The notes: a model not told the origin generated them from the sequence alone. DNA of 14,117 bases from CAZNYG01 sp964577205 (GCA_964577205.1 CAZNYG010000054.1:1-14117), one strand, 5' to 3'. Shown: positions 1-7,459, counted from the stretch's first letter. Program-made: numbers and translations.

Positions 1-100
1 CTGTAGACAGACATCGTTGCCGACACACGGTTTTGCTGTTACGATCCGTTAAGAACGGGCTTCATTACCGGCGTTGCCTTTACGTTTGTTACCCGAACCG
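1..100. other. Spacer downstream of radA
   Basis: No gene can be supported here. A weak hairpin (CCGTT, loop AAG, AACGG; 46-58) lacks a T tract, so it is not a convincing terminator. On the minus strand an ATG at 12-14 could open the next gene of the operon, but only a few codons fit before the window ends and no ribosome binding site is visible in front of it. Confidence 0.4.
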
Positions 101-1471
101 TTATTCTCTCAAGTAATCAATCGCCTGCTGGAGGCTTTCGGCGCCGAGGATCTTCATTGTTCCTTTATAACGCAGCGCGCGGGTGTTCCCTTTGGGGACG
201 ATCGCTTTCTCGAAGCCGAGCTTTTCGGCTTCGGCCAGGCGTTCGGCCAACTGCCCGATGGAACGCACCTCGCCGGCAAGCCCCACCTCGCCGAGGATGA
301 TGGTTTTCGGCGGGCAGACGAAATTGCTGTTGCCGGACGCGATGGCGCAGGCGATGCCCAGATCGACGCCCGGCTCTTTTATCTTTATGCCGCCGACGAC
401 GTTGACGAACACGTCCTGCGTCTCCAGGTTCATGCCCACGCGTTTTTCCAGCACCGCTATCAAAAGAGTGACCTTGTTCGCGTCATATCCGGTCACCATG
501 CGTTTGGGAAACCCGAAGTTGGTCCGCGACACGAGCGCTTGTACTTCGAGAAGCAGCGGCCTCGTCCCTTCGATCGTCGAGACCACTACGTTGCCGGGCA
601 CCTGGATGGAACGCTCGCCCAGGAAGAGTTCCGAAGGATTGGTCACCTCGGCGAGGCCCGTGCCCCGCATCTCGAAAATGCCGATCTCGCTGGTCGGGCC
701 GAAACGGTTCTTGTAGGAACGCAGCACGCGGAACACCTGCTGGCGTTCGGTCTCAAAGTACAGCACGGTGTCCACTATATGTTCCAGCACGCGCGGGCCG
801 GCGATGTCGCCTTCCTTGGTGACATGGCCCAGAAGGAACACGGTTATGGTCCGGGACTTTGCGATCCGCAGCAGTTCCGCGGCGCACTCGCGCACCTGGC
901 CGACTGATCCCGGCGCGCCCGAAAGCTCGCCATGGAAAGTCGTCTGAATGGAATCGACGACGACCGTGGAGGGTTTGACGCGGTCTATCGCCTCCAGTAT
1001 CTTCTCGAGGTTCGTTTCGGAGACAAGAAAAAGGTTTTTCGCGCGCACGCCGAGCCGGTCGGCCCGCGCCTTGACCTGCGAAAGGGATTCTTCGCCTGAG
1101 ACATAAAGCACCGTGCCATGAGCGGCCAGCGCTCCCGACACATGGAGCATCAGCGTCGATTTCCCGATACCCGGAGGCCCGCCCAGCAGGAGCAGCGAAC
1201 CCGGCACGACGCCGCCGCCCAGCATGCGGTCGAACTCGCCGATACCGGTCGGCACGTGCTTGAAGGATTCCGCGGGCACCTTGTCCAGCGGAACCACTTC
1301 CGACGAGAAACCGGTAAGCTGGCGCGCCGCGCGCGACGGCGCAGCGACCGTCTCGGTTTCTTCGGCGAACGTATTCCAGTTGCCGCAGTCCGGGCATTTG
1401 CCCATCCACTTGGGAGAGGTATACCCGCACTGCTGGCACCGGTAGATGGTCTTGGTTTTGGAAGGTTTCAT
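101..1471 (-). CDS. radA: DNA repair protein RadA (Sms)
   Basis: RadA is a RecA-like ATPase that loads on single-stranded DNA and promotes branch migration of recombination intermediates in the cytoplasm. The 456-residue length is normal for the family. The order of parts is complete: an N-terminal zinc finger (C12, C15, C26, C29), a RecA-type ATPase with Walker A GPPGIGKS near 98-105, the RadA-specific KNRFG motif at 254-258, and a C-terminal Lon-protease-like domain from about residue 310. It is the last gene of the dnaB-alr-mlaEFD-radA series. The start codon is 47 bp from the mlaD stop, and that spacer carries a heptamer array. No clear Shine-Dalgarno sequence precedes the ATG, so translation may be weak or depend on upstream ribosomes. 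Placement next to a lipid transporter is chromosomal context, not evidence of a shared function. Confidence 0.97.
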   Translation of the reverse strand: MKPSKTKTIYRCQQCGYTSPKWMGKCPDCGNWNTFAEETETVAAPSRAARQLTGFSSEVVPLDKVPAESFKHVPTGIGEFDRMLGGGVVPGSLLLLGGPPGIGKSTLMLHVSGALAAHGTVLYVSGEESLSQVKARADRLGVRAKNLFLVSETNLEKILEAIDRVKPSTVVVDSIQTTFHGELSGAPGSVGQVRECAAELLRIAKSRTITVFLLGHVTKEGDIAGPRVLEHIVDTVLYFETERQQVFRVLRSYKNRFGPTSEIGIFEMRGTGLAEVTNPSELFLGERSIQVPGNVVVSTIEGTRPLLLEVQALVSRTNFGFPKRMVTGYDANKVTLLIAVLEKRVGMNLETQDVFVNVVGGIKIKEPGVDLGIACAIASGNSNFVCPPKTIILGEVGLAGEVRSIGQLAERLAEAEKLGFEKAIVPKGNTRALRYKGTMKILGAESLQQAIDYLRE

Positions 1472-1490
1472 TTAAATACAGCAACGAGCG

Positions 1491-1518
1491 ATCAGCAGTC
1501 AGCTATCAGCTGACAGCT
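1491..1518. repeat. Four tandem heptamers (RTCAGCW)
   Basis: Four consecutive 7-bp words of the form RTCAGCW (ATCAGCA, GTCAGCT, ATCAGCT, then GACAGCT with one departure) fill the mlaD-radA spacer and stop at the base before the mlaD stop codon. Other spacers in this window hold arrays of the same period but a different word, so this looks like one member of a class of short tandem arrays rather than chance. Function is unknown. Confidence 0.75.
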
Positions 1519-2841
1519 CTACGGTTTTGCCAGCCCCACCACGCCGAGGATGTATGCGATATCGTCGTCGCGGATCACGACGTTGAAGTAAGCGTTCAGG
1601 GATGACTTGTAATAGACGTCTTCCACCTGGGCTCCGATAAACGCCCAGCGGGCAAGCTCCATGCGCACGCCCGTGTTGACCTGCGCTTTCGCTACCGGCG
1701 CTTCGCGGCCGAAATCATAGAAGTCCGCGGTAACCTGCATCCGGCGCAGCGGCTCCGACGCGAAAGGCGCCAGGCGGCCGCCGAACCCGCCTTTGGAACG
1801 GATGGCGCCCGCGTACACCTGGCCGCGGCCGAACTCCTTGCCGATCAGCAGGTTGAACGTGTTCTTATCCTCGACGTCCGTGGAAGTGTCTTTGTCGCCC
1901 AGGTTGTTGCCGCCCAGGTAATAGAACTTGCCGGGCTTCGGGACGATGCGCAGGCCGAGGTCGTTGCGGACGTATTTGTATTTGGTATCGTAACGCATCG
2001 TGTAGTCCCAGTGCGTCTCGATAAGGTTCAGCCGGCGCATGACCTTCTTGGCCTGCGTGGTCGTTTCCTTCAGTTCGGAGAGCGTCACTTTCAAGTCTTC
2101 GCCCATTTTGTCGTCGGACACCAGTTTGCCGACGGTCCCTTCGCCGCGTTCGATCTTCGCCATGACGCGTTCGAGACGTTCGGATATGGCGCGGACTTCC
2201 TTCATGGTCGCCCGCAGGTCGTCCTTGTTCGCGCTGGTGATCTCCGCGATGTCGCGGGTTATGTTATCGACGTTGGCTACGATGGAAACCAGCCTGCCTT
2301 CCTGGTCGGCCAGCGCTTTTTTGAGCGAATCCGTCACTAAACGGATATTGGAGACCGCCACCCCGAGATTTTCCCCGATGTTCTTTCCGTCAACCCCCTG
2401 GAACGAAGCGACGATGACGTCGAGGCGCTTCATCGTATCGGCTATCACCTTGTCCAGCGACAGCGGCGTTACCCCGGAGATGGTATCGCCATCCTTCAAA
2501 AGAGGTTCATTAAGATCGCCCGTGGTCAGCTCAAGATATTTCGATCCGATAATACCGGTGGAAACAACGCTCGCGCGGGTGTTCCGGTGCACCTTGACAT
2601 CGCTTTTGATCCAGGCCGTTACCTTGGCGTTATCGCCTTCCAGCGTGATATTCTTGACCGAGCCCACTTCCACCCCCGATATCTTGACCTTCGCCTTGTT
2701 CGGCAGGCCGGCGATATCGCTGAAGAGGATGTTAAGGTCGTAGCTGCGCTGGAACTGAAAATTACCGAGCAGCAGGATGGAAACGACCAGGCAGATGATT
2801 CCCGTAAGGACGAAGATACCGAGTTTTGTTTCCTGGGTCAT
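1519..2841 (-). CDS. mlaD: MCE/MlaD-family substrate-binding protein with long C-terminal beta-rich domain
   Basis: This is the MCE component of an MlaFED-type transporter that moves phospholipids between inner and outer membranes. Residues 7-27 form one N-terminal membrane anchor. The MCE domain spans about 37-115 and includes the typical VKISGVEVG and GSKYLEL strands. Residues 130-270 are predicted to be mostly helical or coiled, as in MCE proteins that form long periplasmic needles. Residues 275-440 are rich in aromatic, alternating beta-strand segments (for example FYYLGGNN and QVTADFYDFG). At 440 residues the protein is more than twice the length of E. coli MlaD. The extra domain resembles outer-membrane-barrel-like tails that I recall from some other MCE proteins; that assignment is inference. 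The start is supported by AGAGGA five bases before the ATG. mlaF lies upstream across a 147-bp spacer with an octamer array. Confidence 0.9.
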   Translation of the reverse strand: MTQETKLGIFVLTGIICLVVSILLLGNFQFQRSYDLNILFSDIAGLPNKAKVKISGVEVGSVKNITLEGDNAKVTAWIKSDVKVHRNTRASVVSTGIIGSKYLELTTGDLNEPLLKDGDTISGVTPLSLDKVIADTMKRLDVIVASFQGVDGKNIGENLGVAVSNIRLVTDSLKKALADQEGRLVSIVANVDNITRDIAEITSANKDDLRATMKEVRAISERLERVMAKIERGEGTVGKLVSDDKMGEDLKVTLSELKETTTQAKKVMRRLNLIETHWDYTMRYDTKYKYVRNDLGLRIVPKPGKFYYLGGNNLGDKDTSTDVEDKNTFNLLIGKEFGRGQVYAGAIRSKGGFGGRLAPFASEPLRRMQVTADFYDFGREAPVAKAQVNTGVRMELARWAFIGAQVEDVYYKSSLNAYFNVVIRDDDIAYILGVVGLAKP

Positions 2842-2870
2842 AGAGTCCTCTTGATAAATTATCTAAAGGC

Positions 2871-2976
2871 GTTCTCGAGTTCTCGTGTTCTTGAGTTCTC
2901 GAACTGCAATAAAACAAACAACATTGCAAAAAGCCCGCAAATATTCCGTTCCTTCATTACACGAGAACACAAGAAG
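2871..2976. repeat. Tandem octamers GTTCTYGW with inverted partner copies
   Basis: Four back-to-back octamers (GTTCTCGA, GTTCTCGT, GTTCTTGA, GTTCTCGA) run from 2871 to 2902. After about 58 bp, reverse-complement copies ACGAGAAC (2961-2968) and the degenerate ACAAGAAG (2969-2976) follow, so the spacer could fold back on itself. The element lies between mlaF and mlaD. It shares its flank (TAAAGGCGTTC) and its word with the element upstream of dnaB at 7255-7353, which makes it a dispersed family. Confidence 0.8.
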
Positions 2977-2988
2977 GCCGTTTATATG

Positions 2989-3750
2989 TCAAAATGCCCT
3001 TTCCATCTTGTCCGTGATGGGGCCCTGGCTCAACCCTTCGATGAACTGGCGCACCACCGGGTCCTCGGCACCGCGTATCTCGTCCGGCGTGCCGACGCAG
3101 ACGATCTTCCCTTCATAGAGCATGGCAATGCGGTTCGATATCTTGTATGCCGACTTCATGTCGTGCGTCACGACAATGGAGGTCACCTTCAGCTGCTTCT
3201 GCAGATGGATGATCAGGTCGTTGATCATGTCCGCCATTATCGGATCGAGGCCCGTGGTCGGCTCGTCGTAAAGGATGTAGCCGGGCCGGTAGGAGATAGC
3301 CCGCGCCAGCCCCACTCTTTTTCTCATGCCGCCGGAAAGTTCGGCCGGTTTAAGCGATTCTATCCCCCGGAGGCCCACCATGGCCAGGCATTCAGAAACC
3401 CTTTTGCCGATCTCTTCTTCCGAAACGGTACCGAGGTTCCTGAGGCCGAAAGCGACGTTTTCTCCCACCGTCATCGAATCGAAAAGAGCCGCCCCCTGGA
3501 AAAGGTACCCGAACTTTTTCTGCACTTCCAGGAGCTTGTCTTCCGGCAGGCGCGTGATCTCAACTCCGTCGATATAGACCTCGCCCTTGTCCGGCTTGAC
3601 CAGCCCCATTATGTGCTTCAGCATGATGCTCTTGCCGGTACCGGAACCGCCGATGATCGTCAGCGTCTCGGCGTCGCGTATTTCAAGGTCCGCGCCCTGC
3701 AGCACTTTTTTTGTCCCGAACGATTTATAAAGATTAACCAGTTTGATCAT
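2989..3750 (-). CDS. mlaF: MlaF-type phospholipid ABC transporter ATP-binding protein
   Basis: This is the cytoplasmic ATPase of the MlaFED-type lipid transporter. All ABC motifs are present: Walker A GGSGTGKS (34-41), Q-loop Q85 in GYLFQGAALF, signature LSGGM (138-142), Walker B ILYDEP (159-164), D-loop GLDP and H-loop H196. The wording around the motifs (ALFDSMTVGENVAF, ELSGGMRKRVGLARA) is typical of MlaF/Mkl rather than of other ABC families. At 253 residues the length is normal. It lies between the permease gene (stop 108 bp upstream) and the MCE gene, the usual E-F-D order. The nearest Shine-Dalgarno candidate, AAGGA, is about 14 bases from the ATG, so initiation strength is uncertain. 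Confidence 0.96.
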   Translation of the reverse strand: MIKLVNLYKSFGTKKVLQGADLEIRDAETLTIIGGSGTGKSIMLKHIMGLVKPDKGEVYIDGVEITRLPEDKLLEVQKKFGYLFQGAALFDSMTVGENVAFGLRNLGTVSEEEIGKRVSECLAMVGLRGIESLKPAELSGGMRKRVGLARAISYRPGYILYDEPTTGLDPIMADMINDLIIHLQKQLKVTSIVVTHDMKSAYKISNRIAMLYEGKIVCVGTPDEIRGAEDPVVRQFIEGLSQGPITDKMERAF

Positions 3751-3824
3751 AGCCGTTGACTTGGTCCTTACTGCAAGCGGACCGCTGCTGTCTTAAATCC
3801 TGTTGTTTGAAGTCGTTAAGCCGT

Positions 3825-3845
3825 ATCCCGCGTCCAGCGTCCCGG
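3825..3845. repeat. Three tandem heptamers (RTCCMGS) in the mlaE-mlaF spacer
   Basis: Three consecutive 7-bp words (ATCCCGC, GTCCAGC, GTCCCGG) sit in the 107-bp gap between the mlaF start and the mlaE stop. The period matches the heptamer array before radA, but the word is different. With only three copies in GC-rich DNA, coincidence is possible. Confidence 0.5.
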
Positions 3846-3857
3846 GCCGCCTTTGTC

Positions 3858-4658
3858 TTATCCTATTCTCAGCGTCACGAGAAGGGTCGAGAGAAAATAG
3901 TCCGATACCAGGATCAGCACCATGGAGACCATCACCGCGCTGGTAGTGGCTTTTCCCACGCCTTCGGCGCCGCCTTCACAATTGAACCCTTTATGGCATG
4001 CCGTAGTGACGATGATCGCCCCGAAGAAAAGCGATTTGATCAGCCCGTGGAACAGACTGTCGAGTTTCATGTAACCGAATATGTCTTCCCAGTAGATAGT
4101 GGAAGGCACGCCCCACTGGAACACGGTGATGAAAAGCCCGCCCAGGATGCCGATAACGTTGGCCATCGCGGTAAGCAGCGGGGTCATTATTATGCAGGCA
4201 AGGAACCGGGGCACCGCAAGGTAACGCACCGGATTTGTACCCAGCGTATAGAGCGCGTCCAGCTGTTCGGTAACCTTCATGGTGCCCAGCTCCGCGGCGA
4301 TCGCGGCGCCCACGCGGCCCGCAATGACTATCGCGGACAACACCGGGCCCAGTTCCTTGACCAGGGAAAATCCGACGATGCTGCCGATAAAAACAGGTTC
4401 ATTGAATATGTTGCGGAATGAGGCGCCCGCCTGCAGTGCCAGCACCATGCCGGTGAACAGTGACGTAAGCGCGATAACGGGAAAGGAGTTCATACCGATC
4501 TCCACCATCTGGGTTACGGTATTGCGGGAATCTATGGCGCCGCGGAAAATCCAGGAAAACGTCTGCCCGACCAGCGTCGCCACCTTGCCCATGCCTTCGG
4601 CCTGAACAAGGAATTTCTTACCGGTCATCTGGAGAATGGAACGTATAAGTTGTTTCAT
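3858..4658 (-). CDS. mlaE: MlaE-type ABC transporter permease
   Basis: This is the inner-membrane permease of the MlaFED lipid transporter. The 266 residues contain several hydrophobic segments and the family hallmarks: KELGPVLSAIVIAGRVGAA near the middle, followed by EQLDALYTLGTNPVRYLAVPR, and the C-terminal CHKGFNCEGGAEGVG region. The start is set by the ATG at 4656-4658, which overlaps the alr stop as ATGA. The frame stays open for 101 more codons upstream, but that stretch is arginine-rich, lies inside alr and does not resemble the family, so I excluded it. The overlap implies that alr translation feeds ribosomes to mlaE. mlaF follows 107 bp downstream. Confidence 0.95.
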   Translation of the reverse strand: MKQLIRSILQMTGKKFLVQAEGMGKVATLVGQTFSWIFRGAIDSRNTVTQMVEIGMNSFPVIALTSLFTGMVLALQAGASFRNIFNEPVFIGSIVGFSLVKELGPVLSAIVIAGRVGAAIAAELGTMKVTEQLDALYTLGTNPVRYLAVPRFLACIIMTPLLTAMANVIGILGGLFITVFQWGVPSTIYWEDIFGYMKLDSLFHGLIKSLFFGAIIVTTACHKGFNCEGGAEGVGKATTSAVMVSMVLILVSDYFLSTLLVTLRIG

Positions 4659-5869
4659 GAGAGGATAATGCGCGGTACGCGGTAACTGATATTGCATGTC
4701 GTTTCGTAGTTGATCGTTTTTGCCAGGCAGGCGATCTCTTCGGCGGTGATACGCTCGCTCCCCTGCGCGCCGATCAGTATCACCTCGTCGCCCAGCGCGA
4801 CGCCTTTTACTCCGGTCACGTCCACCATGACCATATCCATCGTGACCCGCCCCACGACCGGGCACCGTTTTCCCCTCACCAGCACTTTGCCGGAATTTGA
4901 CAGCGAACGGGGATAACCGTCCGCGTATCCGACCGGCAGCGTCGCGATAACGGAAGCACACTCCGTGGTAAAGGTGCGCCCATAACTGACGGACGTGCCC
5001 CGCGGCACGCGTTTAAGGAACACGATGCGTGTTTTCCAGCTCAGGACAGGCGTCACTTTCAGTCTCCGGTTCGCGCCTTCGTAAGGGGTAAGGCCGTACA
5101 ACGAGATCCCCGACCTGACCATATCGTAATGGAGCTCGGGATAACGGATGATTGCGCTGGAACTGGCCGCGTGCGCGGAGAACTTAAGCCCCAGCGAACG
5201 CGCATATTCCACGACCGGCAGGAACCGCGTTCGCTGTTCCCGCGTAAACTCCTGGTCCGTGTCTGCGGCGGAAAAATGCATATACAGGCCGGTCATTTTC
5301 ACGTTTTTCTCCGCGGCTATACGGTCCAGAATAACCGGAGCGTTGGCCGCGGAAACACCCACACGCCCCATGCCCGTATCCACTTTCAGATGAAAGGGCA
5401 GTATCGTCCCCATGCGGCGCGCGGTACGCGAAAGATCGATCAGGCCGCGAAGGCTCGAGACGGTCGGAATAAGATTATACGCGGCCGACGTCATAAAATT
5501 TTCCAGCGGAAAAAGGCTGCCCATGATAAGAATGGGGCCGGTGATCCCCGCGTCCCGCAGGGCGATGCCTTCCTCCAGAGAAGATACTCCGAGCATCGCT
5601 ACACCCGATTTGACGGCGGCGCGGGAAAGCGGAACCGCGGCATGACCGTACGCGTTCGCCTTGACTACCGCGAGGACCCGCGTGCCTTTTTTCAAAAAAG
5701 CGCTTATGGCGCGCAGGTTGCGCTGGAACGCGCGGATGTCTATCTCGACCCAGGTCGGGCGCAGCAAAGGGCGGCTGGACGTTTCCCACTGGCAGGAAAC
5801 GACCTCTCCTTTGACGCCGGCGGCAGCCGAGAGCATGGTTCCTCTGGTCTTTTTCATGATCGGGATCAT
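4655..5869 (-). CDS. alr: Alanine racemase
   Basis: Alr interconverts L- and D-alanine with pyridoxal phosphate and so supplies D-alanine for peptidoglycan. The PLP lysine is K70 in VLAVVKANAYGHA. The second catalytic base is probably Y296 in SVSYGRTF. The substrate-pocket motifs LKVDTGMGRVG (161-171) and GYADGYPR (314-321) are present, and the C-terminus ends in the usual TCNISYRVPR. The enzyme core begins at RPTWVEID (37-44), so about 35 residues precede it, more than usual. The ATG at 5869 overlaps the dnaB stop as ATGA but lacks a good Shine-Dalgarno. An internal ATG at 5836 has AGAGGA close by and would leave a shorter, more typical N-terminus. Either start keeps the catalytic core intact. 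The 3' end overlaps mlaE by 4 bp. Confidence 0.95.
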   Translation of the reverse strand: MIPIMKKTRGTMLSAAAGVKGEVVSCQWETSSRPLLRPTWVEIDIRAFQRNLRAISAFLKKGTRVLAVVKANAYGHAAVPLSRAAVKSGVAMLGVSSLEEGIALRDAGITGPILIMGSLFPLENFMTSAAYNLIPTVSSLRGLIDLSRTARRMGTILPFHLKVDTGMGRVGVSAANAPVILDRIAAEKNVKMTGLYMHFSAADTDQEFTREQRTRFLPVVEYARSLGLKFSAHAASSSAIIRYPELHYDMVRSGISLYGLTPYEGANRRLKVTPVLSWKTRIVFLKRVPRGTSVSYGRTFTTECASVIATLPVGYADGYPRSLSNSGKVLVRGKRCPVVGRVTMDMVMVDVTGVKGVALGDEVILIGAQGSERITAEEIACLAKTINYETTCNISYRVPRIILS

Positions 5870-7224
5870 CCGGCTTCAGCACGCGTAAAATCCTCGAAAC
5901 GCGTGTAATCTTTTTCGAACACCAGCTGTATCTCGCCGGTGGGGCCGTTACGCTGTTTCCCTATGATGAGCGTCGCGTTCTTTTCTTTGTCCGGATCGTC
6001 GCGTTTGTAGTAGCCTTCACGGTAGATGAAAGCCACGACGTCGGCGTCCTGTTCGATGGCGCCCGATTCGCGCAGGTCGGAAAGCTGCGGTTTTCCTTCC
6101 CGCCCTTTTTCTTCCGGCTTACGGGAAAGCTGCGACAGTGCGATGACCGGCACCTTCAGGTCGCGGGCAAGCCCTTTGAGCGAACGTGAAATTTCAGATA
6201 TTTCCTGCTGGCGCGATTCCACCCTTCCCGAACCGCGCATGATCTGGATGTAGTCTATCATGATCAGAGCGAGGCCGGACCCCTGCACCTGCAGTTCCGT
6301 CGCGAGCCTCCGCGCGCGCGCCCGGAGCTCCAGAACGCTGAGATCCGAACTGTCGTCGATATAGATCGGCGCTTCCGCCAGTTTGGTCGCCACGGTTGTC
6401 AGGCGGGACCAGTTCTGGGTGCTTATGTACCCCTGCCTCGTCTGGTGCGAGTTGACCCGCGCCGCGGCGCAGAGCAGCCGCATCATGAGCGACTCCTTGG
6501 ACATTTCGAGCGAGAATATCGCGACCGGCTTCTTTTCCGTCAGGCCGACGTGCTCGGCGATGTTCAGGGCCAGAGCGGTTTTCCCCATCGAGGGCCGCGC
6601 CGCGAGAATGATCAATTCCGACGGCTGAAGGCCCGCGGTTATTTTGTCCAGGTCCGCGAAGCCGGTGCGCAGCCCCGGCACGTCACGCTTGTCGGTATGC
6701 AGTTTCTCGAGATGCTCGAGGGTCGGGTGCACCAGGTCCGCGAGGGAAGTGAACCCCTTGGCGGCGCGACGCTGCGCGATATTGAAAAGGATCGACTCGG
6801 ATTTGTCCAGTATCTCTTCGGCCGGGGTTTTTTCGCTGAAGGCGAGCGTGACGATGGAACTGCCCGCGTTGATCAGCTGCCGGAGTACCGATTTGTCCCG
6901 CACGATGCTCGCGTAGTACTCCACGTTCGCCGCGGTGGAGACCGCGTTTATCAGCGTCGTCAGATAGGCGGCGCCGCCAGCGTCCGTGAATATCCTGTTG
7001 TTCTTCAGCTTTTCAGAGACCGTGATAATGTCCGCCGCCTGGTTGTCCAGGTACATGTCGCGGATCGCGAGATAAACCTGCCGGTGCGCTTCCTTGTAAA
7101 AATCGTGTTCATTGATGAGGTCGATGACCTTGGTCACCGCTTCTTTTTCGATCAGCATCGAACCGAGAACGGCCATCTCGGCGTCAATGGACTGCGGGGG
7201 GACTCTCTCAATAAGCTCTGCCAT
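5866..7224 (-). CDS. dnaB: Replicative DNA helicase DnaB
   Basis: DnaB is the hexameric 5'-3' helicase that unwinds DNA at the replication fork and recruits primase. The 452-residue protein has the normal two-domain layout: an N-terminal helical domain beginning PQSIDAEMAVLGSML, a linker near 155-185, and a RecA-like domain. That domain contains Walker A ARPSMGKT (209-216), SLEMS (238-242), Walker B LIMIDY (320-325), SQLSR (364-368), and the arginine-finger region ending in GKQRNGPTG (422-430). No intein interrupts the usual insertion sites. AAGGAG lies about ten bases before the ATG. The upstream 235-bp spacer holds a stem-loop terminator and the large octamer repeat, so dnaB should need its own promoter, but I could not recognise one. 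Confidence 0.98.
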   Translation of the reverse strand: MAELIERVPPQSIDAEMAVLGSMLIEKEAVTKVIDLINEHDFYKEAHRQVYLAIRDMYLDNQAADIITVSEKLKNNRIFTDAGGAAYLTTLINAVSTAANVEYYASIVRDKSVLRQLINAGSSIVTLAFSEKTPAEEILDKSESILFNIAQRRAAKGFTSLADLVHPTLEHLEKLHTDKRDVPGLRTGFADLDKITAGLQPSELIILAARPSMGKTALALNIAEHVGLTEKKPVAIFSLEMSKESLMMRLLCAAARVNSHQTRQGYISTQNWSRLTTVATKLAEAPIYIDDSSDLSVLELRARARRLATELQVQGSGLALIMIDYIQIMRGSGRVESRQQEISEISRSLKGLARDLKVPVIALSQLSRKPEEKGREGKPQLSDLRESGAIEQDADVVAFIYREGYYKRDDPDKEKNATLIIGKQRNGPTGEIQLVFEKDYTRFEDFTRAEAG

Positions 7225-7254
7225 AACGACACTACTCCTTACGTCTTAAAAGGC

Positions 7255-7353
7255 GTTCACGTGTTCCCGCGTTCGTGTGTTCTTGAATTCAAGTCAAAGG
7301 CTATGGATCCCGCCGTTGTGCGCGAGAACGCAAGAACTCAAGAACACGAGAAC
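7255..7353. repeat. Inverted octamer arrays (GTTCNYGN x4 facing x4)
   Basis: Four tandem octamers of the form GTTCNYGN (7255-7286, followed by a degenerate fifth ATTCAAGT) face four reverse-complement octamers NCRNGAAC (7322-7353) across a 35-bp centre. The two arms can pair imperfectly into a long hairpin. A perfect 12-bp palindrome, CTTGAATTCAAG (7282-7293), lies at the inner edge of the left arm. The element sits directly upstream of the dnaB ribosome binding site. It shares its word and left flank with the element at 2871-2976. Confidence 0.85.
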
Positions 7354-7367
7354 ATCGTTCTTACTAC

Positions 7368-7422
7368 GAGAAAAACGGTAACCCACACGCGGATATGTCA
7401 AGGTGGATTACCGTTTTTTCTC
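7368..7422 (-). terminator. Stem-loop terminator after rplI
   Basis: An almost perfect inverted repeat pairs 7368-7386 with 7403-7422 (one bulge and one mismatch or wobble in about 19 pairs) around a 16-base loop. The outer stem is A/T-rich and the inner stem G/C-rich, so on either strand the stem ends in a T tract, as in bidirectional intrinsic terminators. It lies 38 bp after the rplI stop and is the natural end of the rpsF-ssb-rpsR-rplI transcript. Confidence 0.8.
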
Positions 7423-7459
7423 ATGTGTCTGTTCTCCAAAACCGTAAAAAGCGCCGGAG

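Noticed and set aside
74..907. Long plus-strand frame of 277 codons opposite radA
   Set aside because: It is the antisense shadow of a highly conserved radA; the translation is rich in H, R and D with no family resemblance, and there is no ribosome binding site.
2587..3759. Plus-strand frame of 390 codons opposite mlaD and mlaF
   Set aside because: It spans two well-defined genes and their spacer on the other strand, and its sequence matches no fold I know. GC-rich antisense frames commonly stay open.
4666..4687. Apparent heptamers (ATGCGCG, GTACGCG, GTAACTG) near the end of alr
   Set aside because: They encode the conserved ISYRVPRII end of alanine racemase, so codon use explains them better than a tandem array.
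4659..4961. 101-codon N-terminal extension of the mlaE frame
   Set aside because: The stretch is arginine/glycine-rich, lies within alr, and does not resemble MlaE. The ATG at 4658 gives the family-typical start.
5475..5882. Second minus-strand frame of 135 codons inside alr
   Set aside because: It is out of frame with alr, basic and compositionally odd, and the alr frame has full catalytic motifs.
7255..7353. Octamer arrays considered as a CRISPR array
   Set aside because: The repeats are 8 bp, contiguous and without spacers, and occur in both orientations.
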